In this document: piece after piece, positions 33,058-43,107 of the stretch
Layout of the letters: each line of letters starts with the position of its first letter
Numbering within the stretch: the stretch's first letter is position 1
NCBI RefSeq assembly: GCF_000466965.1
Contig: NZ_BATB01000007.1
Location: 37,055-101,054 of the forward strand
Direction: 5' to 3'
DNA: 64,000 nucleotides
Source of the DNA: Limimaricola cinnabarinus LL-001
GTDB lineage: Bacteria > Pseudomonadota > Alphaproteobacteria > Rhodobacterales > Rhodobacteraceae
Notes under the pieces: model-generated
Database searches by the model: none
The model's input: the letters and a program-made list of their open reading frames with translations, nothing else
What the model was told of the DNA's origin: nothing
Translations under genes and position numbers: made by a program

Positions 33058-34217
33058 TCAGCTGCGGGCGGCTGCGCCCGCTCGACCAGCCGCGCGAAGA
33101 AGGACGCGCCGTAAGGGGCCGTCTCGTCGTTGAAATCATATTCCGGGTGGTGCACGCCTACCGTCTCGCCATTGCCAAGAAAAAGATAGGCGCCGGGCCG
33201 GGCCTCCAGCATGAAGGAGAAGTCCTCGGCCCCCATGGCGCGCGGGCTGTCGGGATCGCTCGCCCGACCGACCTCGCCTGCGATCTCGGCCGCAAAGCCC
33301 GCGCGGTCCGCATCGTTCACCGTCGCCGGATAGCCGAGGTTGTAATCGAGATCCGCGCGCACGCCGTAGGCCATGGCCTGCCCCTCGCAGATCTCGTGCA
33401 TCCGCCGCATCACCATTTTCTGCACACCCTTGTCGAAGCTGCGCACCGTGCCGTTGATCCATGCGGTCGCGGGGATCACGTTGTCGGCGCTTCCCGTATG
33501 GATCTGTGTGACCGAGATCACCAGATCCTGCCGCGCGTCGTGGTTGCGGCTGACGATGGTCTGGATCGCGGTGACGATGCCGCAGGCCGCGACCACCGGG
33601 TCGGCCGCATCCTGCGGCATCGCGCCGTGCCCGCCTTTGCCGGTCACGGTGATGGTGAAATCATCCACCGCCGCCATGATCGGCCCCGGCGCCGTGCGAA
33701 AATGCCCCACGGGCAGGCCCGGCTCGTTGTGCAGCGCATAGACCTCGCCGATGCCGAAGCGCTCCATCACGCCCTCCTCGACCATCACGCCCGCGCCGCC
33801 GCCACCCTCTTCGGCGGGCTGGAAGATCAGCGCGACGGTGCCCGCGAAATTGCGCGTCTCGGCAAGATACTTCGCCGCCCCGAGCAGCATGGTCGTGTGC
33901 CCGTCATGACCGCATGCATGCATCCGGCCTTTGTTGGCAGAGGCATGCGGCAGGCCCGTCTCCTCATCCATCGGCAGCGCGTCCATGTCGGCGCGCAGTC
34001 CGATCACCGGCCCGTCGCCGCGGCCCCGGATCAGCGCCACGATGCCCGAGGTGGCGATACCCTCGTGGATCTCGTCGACGCCGAAGTCGCGCAGCCGCTC
34101 CGCGATGAAGCCCGCCGTCTCGTGGCAGTCGAAGCCGATCTCGGGCGTGGCATGGAGCTTGCGCCGCCACGCCTTCATCTCTTCGGCGAAATCGGCGATG
34201 CGGTTGACGACGGGCAT
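33058..34217 (-). CDS. M20 family amidohydrolase, frameshifted at its last codons
   Basis: A HipO/AmaA-type metalloamidohydrolase of about 386 residues that cleaves N-acyl amino acids or related amides. Metal-site motifs: HACGHDGHTTMLLGAA, QPAEEGGGGAGVM and HNEPGLPVG; the late AMGAEDFSFMLEARPGAYLFLGNG is also canonical. Start is MPVVNRIADFAEEMKAWRR. As written, the frame misses its stop and runs about 90 codons through the DUF1499 gene. Adding one base near 33065 (CCCG[G]CAG) ends it at LVERAQPPGS with stop at 33058, the expected place. Substrate is not predictable. Confidence 0.88.
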
Positions 34218-34279
34218 GGCTGGCGCTCCGGGCTTTGAAATCCTAGCCTTCGGCTTGCCACCGACAGGAGTCATCCGCA

Positions 34280-35116
34280 ATGCCCCAGACCGAGCCCGAG
34301 ATCCTCGAGACCGACCGTGACGCCGCCCGCGAAATCGCGCGCCTGTCCGCGATCATGCGGGCGCTGCGCGATCCCGATCACGGCTGCCCTTGGGATATCG
34401 AGCAGGATTTCGCCTCGATCACGCCCTACACCATCGAAGAGGCCTATGAGGTCGCCGATGCCATCGCGCGCGAGGATTGGCCCGAATTGCGCGGTGAGTT
34501 GGGCGACCTGTTGCTGCAATCGGTCTACCACGCGCAGATGGCGACCGAGGCCGGGTATTTCGACTTGGCCGGCGTGGCGCGCGCGATTTCGGACAAGATG
34601 ATCGCCCGGCATCCGCATGTCTTTGGCGAGGAAAGCCGTGACCGTACCGCCCAAGAGCAGACGCAGGCCTGGGAGGCGATCAAGGCGGCGGAACGCGCGG
34701 GCAAATCCGAGACCGGCGTGCTCGACGGCGTGGCGCTCGGCCTGCCGGCACTGATGCGCGCGGCCAAGTTGCAAAAGCGCGCGGCGCGGGTTGGATTCGA
34801 TTGGCCGCAGACGGCGCAGGTCCTCGACAAGCTGATCGAGGAGGCGCACGAGCTGGTCGAGGCCCGTGATACTTTAGGCGAAGACGAGATCGAGGCCGAG
34901 ATGGGCGACCTGCTTTTCGTCATGGCCAATCTCGCGCGGCACATGGGCGTCGATCCCGAGGTGGCATTGCGCCGCTCGAACGACAAGTTCACACGCAGGT
35001 TCAAATACATAGAGCGTGAACTTCAGAAACGTGGCAAGCGGCCCGTGGAGAGCGACCTCGATGAAATGGATGCGCTGTGGAACGAGATCCGGGGAGCGGA
35101 AAAAACTGCCGACTGA
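34280..35116 (+). CDS. mazG: Nucleoside triphosphate pyrophosphohydrolase MazG
   Basis: 278 residues with two MazG domains in tandem. Domain 1 carries CPWDIEQDFASITPYTIEEAYEVADAI with the EExxE metal motif; domain 2 has LIEEAHELVEARDTLGEDEIEAEMGDLLFVMANLARHMG. The enzyme hydrolyses (d)NTPs to NMPs and pyrophosphate and cleans up non-canonical nucleotides. ATG at 34280 preceded by CAGGAG. Divergent from the M20 gene, with 62 bases between their starts holding both promoters. Confidence 0.95.
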   Translation: MPQTEPEILETDRDAAREIARLSAIMRALRDPDHGCPWDIEQDFASITPYTIEEAYEVADAIAREDWPELRGELGDLLLQSVYHAQMATEAGYFDLAGVARAISDKMIARHPHVFGEESRDRTAQEQTQAWEAIKAAERAGKSETGVLDGVALGLPALMRAAKLQKRAARVGFDWPQTAQVLDKLIEEAHELVEARDTLGEDEIEAEMGDLLFVMANLARHMGVDPEVALRRSNDKFTRRFKYIERELQKRGKRPVESDLDEMDALWNEIRGAEKTAD

Positions 35117-35128
35117 AAAACTCGGGTA

Positions 35129-35157
35129 TTGACCCTACCAATTTGCTCGGATTTAAG
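35129..35157 (+). promoter_or_regulatory. Promoter of the iron-binding protein gene
   Basis: TTGACC (35129-35134) and TTTAAG (35152-35157) with a 17-base spacer, 35 bases before the start codon. A good sigma-70 type promoter. No clear Fur, Irr or RirA operator is visible around it, although iron control would be expected. Confidence 0.6.
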
Positions 35158-35191
35158 CGCCGCCAATCGCAACACGCAATTGGAGCGTCAC

Positions 35192-36192
35192 ATGACCCTT
35201 CGCCCCGTCCTGACCATCGCCGCAGCCCTCGCCGGCACCTCGGCCCTCGCCGACGTCAACGTCTACACGACTCGCCAGCCCGAGCTGATCCAGCCGGTGG
35301 TCGACGCCTTCACCGAAGAAACCGGCATCGCCGTCAACCTCGCCTTCGTGGAAGACGGCCTTGTCGAGCGTCTGCAGGCCGAAGGCCAGCGCTCGCCTGC
35401 CGATCTGGTGATGACCGTCGACATCGCGAACCTGAGCCAGATCGTCGACGCCGGCGTGACCCAGCCGGTCGAGAGCGACGTGCTGATGGAGGCCGTGCCC
35501 GCCAATCTGCGCGGCGAAAACGGCGAATGGTTCGGCGTCACCACCCGCGCCCGCATCGTCTATGCCAGCCAGGAGCGCGTGGCCGACGGCGAAATCACCA
35601 CCTATGAGGATCTCGCCTCCGACAAATGGGAAGGCCGGATCTGCACCCGTTCGGGCCTGCACGACTACAACCTCGCCCTCGTCTCGGGGATCATCGCCCA
35701 TCACGGCGAAGAATACGCCAAGGAATGGGCGCAGGGCGTGAAGGACAACCTCGCGCGCAAGCCCGAGGGCAACGACCGTGCGCAGGTCAAAGCGATCTGG
35801 GCCGGGGAGTGCGACATCTCGCTCGGCAACACCTACTACATGGGCAAGATGCTCGAGGATGAAGAGCAGACCGAGTGGGCCAACGCGGTGCGCATCACCT
35901 TCCCGGCCTTCGAGAACGGCGGCACCCACGTCAACGTCTCGGGCGTCGCGCTGACCCAATCGGCGCCGAACAAGGACGAGGCCGTGAAATTTATGGAGTT
36001 CCTCGTCTCGCCGCAGGCGCAGGAAGTCTACGCCGAAGCCAATTACGAGTATCCGGTGCTCGGAGGCGCCCAGGCCTCGGAGCTGGTGCAGGGATGGGGC
36101 GAGTTCACCGCCGACGACACGCCGCTGCCGACGCTGGCCGATCACCGTGCCGCGGCGCTGCGGATCATGGAAGAAGTGAACTTCGACGCTGA
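35192..36192 (+). CDS. Periplasmic Fe(III)-binding protein (AfuA/FbpA type), frameshifted at its end
   Basis: Signal peptide MTLRPVLTIAAALAGTSALA, then DVNVYTTRQPELIQPVVDAF, typical of class III ferric-binding proteins that feed an ABC importer. The tyrosine pair in GNTYYMGKML is the iron ligand site. Other family blocks: TTRARIVYASQ and NVSGVALTQSAPNKDEAVKFMEFL. As written the frame skips the stop and reads through the terminator; adding one G after 36188 (ACG[G]CTGA) ends it at EEVNFDG with stop at 36192. About 333 residues. The permease and ATPase genes are not in this window. Confidence 0.88.
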
Positions 36193-36210
36193 TCGCCCCT
36201 CAAGCGAAAG

Positions 36211-36245
36211 AAAGGCCCGCCTTCATTCCGAAAGCGGGCCTTTTT
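36211..36245. terminator. Bidirectional terminator after the iron-binding protein gene
   Basis: AAAGGCCCGC and GCGGGCCTTT form a ten-base stem with a 13-base loop and are followed by a T-run; the A-rich left side serves the convergent ABC-F gene. Confidence 0.88.
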
Positions 36246-36270
36246 CGTTCCATTACAGAGACTTGATCAA

Positions 36271-38099
36271 TCAGGCCCCGGCCTTCTCCTCAAGCTCCAG
36301 CCACTCGGTCTCGGCGGCCTCCAATGCCGCCTGACGCTCGGTCATCGCCTCGGTCGCCTTGCGGAACTTCACCGGCTCGCGGGTGAACAACTCCGGATCG
36401 GCGAGCAGCTGTTCCAGCTTGGCGATCTCCTGACCCAGCCGGTCGATCACCCCGGGCAGTTCTTCGAGCCGATGTTTCTCGGTAAAGCTGAGGCTGGATT
36501 TCGCGGCCTCGGCTTTGGACTTGGGCGCGCTTGGGGCCGGTGCGCTGCCGCGCGGCGCGGGGGCGTGGCTCACGGGCTCGGGGGCGTCGTTGAAGGCTCG
36601 TTGGCTTTGGTAGTCGCTCCAGCCACCGGCATAGAGCACCGCCTTTCCGTCGCCTTCCATGGCGATGGTCGTGCTCGCCACCCGGTCGAGGAAATCGCGG
36701 TCGTGGCTCACCAGAAGCACGGTGCCGTCATAATCGCCCAAGAGATCCTGCAGCAAATCCAGCGTCTCGATGTCGAGATCGTTGGTCGGCTCGTCGAGCA
36801 CCAGCACGTTCGCGGTCTGCGCCATGATCCGCGCCAGCAGGAGCCGCGCCTTCTCGCCCCCCGAGAGCGACTTCACCGGCGCGCGGGCCTGACCCTCGTC
36901 GAACAGGAAGTCCTTGAGATAGCCGATGACATGGCGCGGCGTGCCGCGCACCATCACCTGATCCGAACTGCCTGAGACCGCCATCAGCGGGTCGTTGGTC
37001 AGGCTGTCCCACAGCGTCGCCTCGGGATCGAGCCGGGCGCGGGCCTGGTCGAACACCGCGATCTCGAGATTGGTGCCATGCTTGACGCGGCCTTCATCGG
37101 GTTCAACTTCACCAAGCAACATCTTGATAAGCGTTGTTTTTCCAACGCCGTTCGGCCCGACGAAGGCGATCCGGTCGCCGCGCATCACGGTGAGGTCAAA
37201 CCCCTCCACGATGCGCTTTCCGGCGTATTCTTTGCTCAGGCCGAAGGCCTCGATGACCTTCTTGCCCGAGGTCGGCCCCTCGCCAAGCGCCATGGCGGCG
37301 GTGCCTTGCCGGCGGATTTGGCCCGCCCGTTCGGCGCGCAGATCCTGCAGCGCCCGCACCCGGCCCTGGTTGCGCTTGCGCCGCGCCGAGATGCCCTCGA
37401 CGGCCCAGCGGCCCTCCGACTTGATCTTGCGATCGAGCTTGTGGCGCGCCATGTCCTCGTCTTCCCAGACCTTGTCGCGCCAGGCCTCGAAGCCGTCGAA
37501 GCCGGTCTCCTGCCGCCGCACCGCGCCGCGGTCGATCCACTGCGTCGCGCGGGTCAGCGCCTTGAGAAAGGCGCGGTCGTGGCTGATCAGCACGAAGGCG
37601 GCGCGGGTCTGCTTCAGCTCGGCTTCGAGCCAGGCGATCGCCTCGATGTCGAGGTGGTTCGTGGGCTCGTCGAGCAGCATCAGCTCGGGCGCTCGGCCAT
37701 CAGCCGCGCCAGCGCCGCGCGGCGCCGCTCGCCGCCCGAGGCGGTGGCGGGATCGCGCTCGGGATCGAACTTGAGCCCTTCGGCGGCCACGGCGAGTTTG
37801 TATTCCTCGCCCAGATCGAGGTTCTGCGCGGCCCAGTCGCCCAAGGTGGCGAAGCCCGCGAAATCGGGGTCCTGCTCCATGTAGCCCACCGTCGTGGCGG
37901 GCGGCACGGCGCGGATGCCGTGGTCGGGCTCCACGAGGCCCGCCATCACCTTCATCAAGGTGGACTTGCCTGATCCGTTGCGGCCGACGAGGGCGACCCG
38001 GTCGCCCTGTTGAACCGCGAGTGACAACCCGTCGAAGACGGGGTCGCCGCCAAAGGTGAGGGAAATGTCGGTGAGCTGAAGAAGGGGTGCGCGTGCCAT
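36271..38099 (-). CDS. Second ABC-F family ATPase, frameshifted near 37692
   Basis: Twin ABC domains without membrane segments. The N-terminal piece (MARAPLLQLTDISLTFGG, Walker A GRNGSGKST, signature ASGGERRRAALARL) stops at AERPS; one base added near 37692 (GAG[G]CG) restores [24 protein letters not shown] and the rest. Second domain: Walker A GPNGVGKTT, signature SLSGGEKARLLLARI, Walker B LVLDEPTNDLDI. The tail is a charged coiled-coil (HRLEELPGVIDRLGQEIAKLE) as in Uup, which binds branched DNA and ribosomes. Repaired length is about 609 residues. Confidence 0.9.
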
Positions 38100-38130
38100 G
38101 CCCGCCAGCTAGAGGGCGGCGCGCGGCTTA

Positions 38131-38859
38131 TCAAGGGCCAAAGGCGAGAGCGCGCAGCGCCCGGGCCCGCACCGGCGGGATCGCGTCGAGATCGACCATG
38201 CACAGCACGTGCATCGTGTTCATGCGGCGGTCGATCACCGCGTGGTCGCCCACCACGCCGCCCATCCCGAGATAGCTGCGCAACAAGGGCGGCAGCGCCG
38301 CGCGCGCGACACGCGGATCGCCCGGCGACCCGGCAAGATCGCGCGTCTCTGCCGCCCGCCGTCCGGGCCGCAATTCGGGCGCGGCGCGGTGATGCGCGGC
38401 CAACCAGGCAAAGGCCGGGGCGTGCGGATCGGGGTCCGTACCGGGAAACGAGGCGCAGCCGAAGAGCATCGTCGCGTGCGTCTCGACCACCAGACGCGTC
38501 AGAACCGCAATCGCAAGGCGCAGCGCTTCGCCGTCGCGCGCCTCGGGCGCGATGCAGAACCGTCCGATCTCCATCGACCGCCCCGGCCAGCGTCCCAAGG
38601 CCGAAAGGTCATAGGCCTCGGCGCTCGCCGCCTGCGCCACGGCACCCGGATCGAACAGGCGCCAGCGAAACGCACAGAGCGCCCGGCCCTCCCCATCCTC
38701 GATCAGAACGTGGCGACAGGCGGCGTCGAACCCGTCGGCCTCGCTGACAGCCCCGCCCAGCGTCACGAAGCAGCGTTCGCGCAAGGCCAAAGCGCGCGCC
38801 AATGCCGCGCCTTCGGCCTCGCGTGCCACCATGCGCCCGCGCGACAGGATCACGCTCAT
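38131..38859 (-). CDS. GNAT-type N-acyltransferase, OlsB-like
   Basis: 242 residues from MSVILSRGRMVARE (an ATG six codons earlier is possible). Blocks RERCFVTLGGAVSEADGFD, HVLIEDGEGRALCAFRWRLF, SMEIGRFCIAPEARDGEALRLAI and LFGCASFPGTDPDPHAPAFAWL match the acyl-ACP-dependent ornithine acyltransferase OlsB, which starts ornithine-lipid synthesis. An OlsA partner is not in the window, so the assignment is by protein features alone. Another member of the hemolysin-like acyltransferase group is possible. Confidence 0.75.
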   Translation of the reverse strand: MSVILSRGRMVAREAEGAALARALALRERCFVTLGGAVSEADGFDAACRHVLIEDGEGRALCAFRWRLFDPGAVAQAASAEAYDLSALGRWPGRSMEIGRFCIAPEARDGEALRLAIAVLTRLVVETHATMLFGCASFPGTDPDPHAPAFAWLAAHHRAAPELRPGRRAAETRDLAGSPGDPRVARAALPPLLRSYLGMGGVVGDHAVIDRRMNTMHVLCMVDLDAIPPVRARALRALAFGP

Positions 38860-38924
38860 GCGTGCCCCCGCTGGCAAGTCGGGCCTTGCTGACTACATAG
38901 GGAGACGAGACCACGGAGGATCTG

Positions 38925-39335
38925 ATGGACAAGATCGACAAGACCGACGAGCAATGGCGGGCGGAGCTGTCCGACCTCGAATACAAGGTGATGCGCAAGC
39001 ACGGCACCGAGCGCGCCTTCAGCCATGACGATTTCCCGAAAGAACCCGGCACTTTCGCCTGCAAAGGCTGCGGACGGCCGCTGTTCGAGAGCCGGACCAA
39101 GTTCGACAGCGGCACCGGCTGGCCCAGCTTCTACGCGCCGCTGACGCCCGAGGCGGTCGAGGAGCAGGTGGATCGCAGCTTCTTCATGAAGCGCACGGAG
39201 GTGCATTGCGCGGCCTGCGAATCGCATCTGGGACATGTCTTTCCCGACGGCCCCGCGCCCACCGGCCTGCGCTATTGCATGAACGGCGTAGCGCTTGAGT
39301 TCAAGCCGGCGACCTCGGACGAGAGCGCGGCCTGA
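38925..39335 (+). CDS. msrB: Peptide-methionine (R)-S-oxide reductase
   Basis: 136 residues. Reduces the R form of methionine sulfoxide in proteins. Structural zinc pairs are CKGC (46/49) and CAAC in EVHCAACESHLGHVF; the substrate block is SGTGWPSFYAP, and the catalytic cysteine is in LRYCMNGVALEF. GGAGG ten bases before the ATG. Cytoplasmic, no signal peptide. Divergent from the OlsB-like gene. Confidence 0.96.
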   Translation: MDKIDKTDEQWRAELSDLEYKVMRKHGTERAFSHDDFPKEPGTFACKGCGRPLFESRTKFDSGTGWPSFYAPLTPEAVEEQVDRSFFMKRTEVHCAACESHLGHVFPDGPAPTGLRYCMNGVALEFKPATSDESAA

Positions 39336-39343
39336 GCCGCGGC

Positions 39344-39820
39344 TCATTCGTCGTTGATCAGCGCGCTCGGGTCGAAGTTGCCCGCCGCGCCCGCCAGTTG
39401 CCGCAGGAAGGCGCCGTTCTCGACGCTATCTTCGGTGACCCGGCGGGTCAGCGGCACGATGCGCCCGTCGCTGAGATCGAAGCGTTCGAGGTTCGACACC
39501 GCGCCCGCGGGCGAGAAGCTGATCGCCACGACTTCGCGGCTCACCTCCTCGGGGGCGAAGAAGCCGTAATGGCGAAACACCGAGCGCACGTAATAGAGGT
39601 CGTTCTCGCCGATCGCGCCCAAAGTGGTCGGCTGTCCGGCCTTCTGGATCACCGCCTCGCGGTTTTCGCCCAGGGAAATGGTGTCGAGCACCGCCTCGCC
39701 CGGCACATAGCCGTGGTAGCGCTCGGTCGGGCTGCAGGCCACGAGCCCCGCAAGCCCCGCGAGGGCTGCGCCGCGGCGAATGCCGCGGCCGATCCTGTCA
39801 CGGCCGGTATCCATGCCCAT
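39344..39820 (-). CDS. Outer-membrane assembly lipoprotein, BamE (SmpA/OmlA) type
   Basis: 158 residues. A basic N-terminus, hydrophobic stretch and lipobox (LAGLVAC, then SPTERYHGYVP) indicate a lipoprotein. The domain LDTISLGENREAVIQKAGQPTTLGAIGENDLYYV followed by REVVAISFSPAGAVSNLERFDL is the SmpA/OmlA fold of BamE, a subunit of the beta-barrel assembly machine. The start at 39820 could also be 39814. Neighbouring yceD diverges from it. Confidence 0.85.
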   Translation of the reverse strand: MGMDTGRDRIGRGIRRGAALAGLAGLVACSPTERYHGYVPGEAVLDTISLGENREAVIQKAGQPTTLGAIGENDLYYVRSVFRHYGFFAPEEVSREVVAISFSPAGAVSNLERFDLSDGRIVPLTRRVTEDSVENGAFLRQLAGAAGNFDPSALINDE

Positions 39821-39912
39821 CTGCGCCTGCCCCTGCTCTTGCCTCAAGCCTTTGCGGCTTCTAAAGCCGCTTACAACAACCCCATGCATCTCTTCAAGGA
39901 AGGAAGCGGACC

Positions 39913-40476
39913 ATGCCCGAGGCGACCCCCCTGCCGCGACACGTGATCCGCCTCGGTGATCTGTCGCAGCGCCGCGATACCGAGACGCTGATCGAGCCCG
40001 ACGCCCCGGCCCGCGCCGCCATCGCGGCGCGTCTGGAGATACGCGGCCTTCGCAAGCTGCGGTTTCGCGCGGTGCTGACCCCCGAGGACAATCGCGGCTG
40101 GCGGCTCGAAGGCGATCTGGGCGCGACCGTGGTGCAGGACTGCGTGGTGACACTCGAACCGGTGACGACGCGGATCGACGAAAAGGTGATCCGCCGTTAC
40201 CTCGCCGACGTGACCGAACCCGAGGCCACGGAGGTCGAGATGTCCGAGGACGACACGATCGAGCCGCTGCCCTCGGCGCTCGACATCGCGTCGGTGATGA
40301 TCGAGGCGCTGGCGCTGGCGCTTCCCGACTATCCGCGCGTCGAAGGCGCTGCCGCGGGCGACCACTCGGTGGCCGAGCCCGGCGCCGAACCGATCACCGA
40401 TGAGGACGTGAAGCCCTTTGCCGGGCTCAAGGGGCTGCGCGACCGTCTCAAGGGGGACGAAGACGCCGCCGACTGA
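39913..40476 (+). CDS. YceD/DUF177 family protein
   Basis: 187 residues. The motif GDLGATVVQDCVVTLEPVTTRIDEKVIRRYL is the DUF177 core (conserved cysteine in the Q-x-C-V-x-T-L-E-P context). Related proteins act in 23S rRNA accumulation; in plants and bacteria they lie beside rpmF or fuse with its context. Here rpmF follows 208 bases downstream, the conserved arrangement. GGAAG precedes the ATG. Confidence 0.88.
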   Translation: MPEATPLPRHVIRLGDLSQRRDTETLIEPDAPARAAIAARLEIRGLRKLRFRAVLTPEDNRGWRLEGDLGATVVQDCVVTLEPVTTRIDEKVIRRYLADVTEPEATEVEMSEDDTIEPLPSALDIASVMIEALALALPDYPRVEGAAAGDHSVAEPGAEPITDEDVKPFAGLKGLRDRLKGDEDAAD

Positions 40477-40628
40477 TACGTTTCTCTTGCTTTTCGTCGC
40501 GACCGCAGTATTTTCGCGGCCTCTTTCCATTCCACGGCTCGACAGCCCGGTTCTTATCGCCTAAGAGCGGCCGGACGTCGCGGGATGGATCCCCTGACCG
40601 GGGCCGTGTGCCCACCCGCCAGCCGGGC

Positions 40629-40643
40629 CGGAAACGTTTTCCG
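40629..40643. promoter_or_regulatory. Near-perfect palindrome upstream of rpmF
   Basis: CGGAAACGTTTTCCG is symmetric except for one position and has the central CG of LacI/GalR-type operators. It lies about 42 bases before the rpmF start, close to where a promoter would be. No regulator of that family is encoded nearby, so it may be chance. Confidence 0.25.
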
Positions 40644-40684
40644 CGCCCACTTAGACTAGAGCCAGATTCCTTCGAGGTTGTGAC

Positions 40685-40891
40685 ATGGCCGTTCCGCAGA
40701 ACAAGATCTCCAAGTCGCGCCGCAACCAGCGTCGGGCCCATGACGGCCTGACCGGCGCGAACCCCAACGAATGCACCAATTGCGGGGAGCTCAAGCGCCC
40801 CCACCACGTCTGCCCCTCCTGCGGCAGCTATGCCGATCGCGAAGTGATCGCGCAGGCCGCCGAGACCGAGCTGGACGACGACGCGGCGTAA
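40685..40891 (+). CDS. rpmF: 50S ribosomal protein L32
   Basis: 68 residues beginning [20 protein letters not shown], the invariant L32 start. Two CxxC pairs (CTNC and CPSC) form the zinc ribbon, so this is the zinc-containing form. First gene of the rpmF-plsX-fabH cluster that links ribosome and fatty acid synthesis. Confidence 0.98.
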   Translation: MAVPQNKISKSRRNQRRAHDGLTGANPNECTNCGELKRPHHVCPSCGSYADREVIAQAAETELDDDAA

Positions 40892-41023
40892 GCCCGTCGC
40901 CGGGCTTTGGCGCGGGACGGGCTCGACCCGGACCGCGCCGCCCCTCGGGGTCTTGCCCGGTTGTCTGTCGCATCGACACCGGCGCGCGCCTGAGATGACC
41001 GCGCCCAGAGCATCGGGGCCGCG

Positions 41024-42096
41024 ATGACGGGCTTGTCCCAAGACCGATCCATCACGCTATCCGTCGACGCCATGGGCGGCGATCAGGGTCCGGCCGTCGT
41101 GGCCGCTGGCGTGAGCAAATTCCTTTCCTCCGACCCCGCCGCGCAGGTTCTCCTGCACGGTCAGCGCGAGATCCTCGAGCCGCTCTTCGCGGGCTCGGAC
41201 GTCGCCGCACGGGTCAAGATCGTCCACGCCACCGGCGTCGTGGCGATGACAGACAAACCCAGCAACGTGATGCGCAGCGGCAAGGCCACCTCGATGTGGT
41301 CCGCGGTCGACGCGCTGCGCGATCGCCGCGCCGATGCCTGCGTGAGCTGCGGCAACACCGGCGCGCTGATGGCGGTGTCGATGATCCGGCTGCGCAAGGC
41401 CGAGGGCGTCAACCGGCCCGCCATCGCCTGCCTGTGGCCCTCGCGCAATCCCAACGGCTTCAACGTCATGCTCGATGTCGGTGCCGACATCCGCGCCGAT
41501 CAGGACGACCTGCTCGCCTATGCGATGATGGGCGCCTCCTACGCGCGCAACGGCCTCGGGCTCAAGCGGCCGCGCGTCGGCCTGCTCAATGTCGGCACCG
41601 AGGAGCACAAGGGCCGGGCCGAGCTCAAGGTCGCCTCCGACATGATCGCCTCGGCCGCCGACAAGGGCGATTTCGACTATGTCGGCTTCGTCGAGGGCGG
41701 CGACATCCCCTCGGCCCGCGTCGACGTGATCGTCACCGACGGCTTCACCGGCAATGTCGCGCTCAAGACCGGCGAAGGCACCGCCACGCTGATCTCGGGG
41801 CTGCTGCGCGAGGCGTTCCTCTCCTCGATCGCCTCCAAGGTCGCGGCGCTCCTGACGCGCGGCGCATGGCCGGTCTCAAGTCGCGGATCGACCCGCGGCA
41901 GGTCAATGGCGGCGTGTTCCTCGGGCTGGGCGGCCTCGTGGTCAAGAGCCACGGCTCGGCCGACGCCACCGGCGTCTGCGCGGCGCTGAGCCTTGCTGCG
42001 CGGCTCGCGCGGTCCGATTTCTCCGAACGCCTGGCGCATCGCATCGCCGGCGTCTCGGCCCTGCATCAAGACACCCCGAAGGAGATCGAGGCATGA
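41024..42096 (+). CDS. plsX: Phosphate acyltransferase PlsX, frameshifted near 41862
   Basis: Makes acyl-phosphate from acyl-ACP for phospholipid synthesis. [18 protein letters not shown] is the PlsX start, with [14 protein letters not shown] and [16 protein letters not shown] blocks ([19 protein letters not shown]) and [19 protein letters not shown]. After ALLTRG the frame breaks; one base added near 41862 (GG[G]C, or a G before ATGG) restores [23 protein letters not shown] and the end DTPKEIEA. Repaired length about 357 residues. The stop overlaps the fabH ATG by four bases. Confidence 0.93.
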
Positions 42097-43064
42097 CCAT
42101 TCGCGCGGTCGTCAAGGGTGTCGGGCACTACCTGCCCGAACGGGTGATGCAGAACGCCGAGTTCGAGAGCTTCGTCGACACCTCCGACGAATGGATCCGC
42201 TCGCGCTCGGGCATCGAGCGGCGCCACATCGCCGCCGAAGGGCAGTCGACCTCCGATCTGGCCGCCCGCGCCGCCCGCGCGGCGCTCGCCGATGCCGGGA
42301 TCGAGGCGGAAACGGTCGACGCGATCATCCTCGCCACCTCGACCCCCGACCTGACCTTTCCCTCCGCCGCGACCATGGTGCAGCGCGAGCTTGGCATGAC
42401 GCATGGCTTCGCCTTCGACGTGCAGGCGGTCTGCGCCGGATTCGTCTATGCGCTCACCACCGCCAACGCGATGATCCTCACCGGTCAGGCGAAACGCGTG
42501 CTCGTGATCGGGGCCGAGACCTTCAGCCGCATCATCGACTGGACCGACCGCACCACCTGTGTGCTGTTCGGCGACGGCGCGGGCGCGCTGGTCCTCGAGG
42601 CGGCCGAGGGCGATGGCAGTTCCGCGGATCGCGGCATCCTTTCGGCTGATCTCAATTCGGACGGGCGCCACCGCGAGATTCTCTATGTCGATGGCGGCGT
42701 TTCGACCGGCACCACCGGCCATCTGCGCATGGAGGGACGCGAAGTCTTCCGCCACGCTGTCGAAAAGCTCGCCCAGACCGCGCATCTGTCGCTCGAAAAG
42801 GCCGGTCTCGGCCCCGAGGACATCGATTGGGTCGTGCCGCATCAGGCCAACATCCGCATCATCCAGGCCACGGCCAAGAAGCTCGGACTGTCGATGGATC
42901 GGGTCGTCGTGACGGTTCAGGATCACGGCAACACCTCGGCGGCCTCGATCCCGCTGGCCCTCTCGGTCGGACAGGCCCGCGGCCAGATCAAGCGCGACGA
43001 TCTCGTCGTCACCGAGGCGATCGGCGGCGGGCTTGCCTGGGGCTCTCTCGTGCTGCGTTGGTGA
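42093..43064 (+). CDS. fabH: 3-oxoacyl-ACP synthase III
   Basis: 323 residues, condenses acetyl-CoA with malonyl-ACP to start fatty acid chains. Catalytic cysteine is C114 in [12 protein letters not shown]; histidine and asparagine are in [10 protein letters not shown] and [11 protein letters not shown]. Start [17 protein letters not shown] is canonical. Translationally coupled to plsX (ATGA). Confidence 0.98.
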   Translation: MTIRAVVKGVGHYLPERVMQNAEFESFVDTSDEWIRSRSGIERRHIAAEGQSTSDLAARAARAALADAGIEAETVDAIILATSTPDLTFPSAATMVQRELGMTHGFAFDVQAVCAGFVYALTTANAMILTGQAKRVLVIGAETFSRIIDWTDRTTCVLFGDGAGALVLEAAEGDGSSADRGILSADLNSDGRHREILYVDGGVSTGTTGHLRMEGREVFRHAVEKLAQTAHLSLEKAGLGPEDIDWVVPHQANIRIIQATAKKLGLSMDRVVVTVQDHGNTSAASIPLALSVGQARGQIKRDDLVVTEAIGGGLAWGSLVLRW

Positions 43065-43107
43065 TCGGCGCGGCGTCGCTGCAACAGTGCCATCCATCCA
43101 CTTGAGA

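Noticed and set aside
36193..36334. C-terminal extension of the iron-binding protein
   Set aside because: It would be translated from a terminator hairpin and the antisense of the ABC-F gene; explained by the missing base near 36188.
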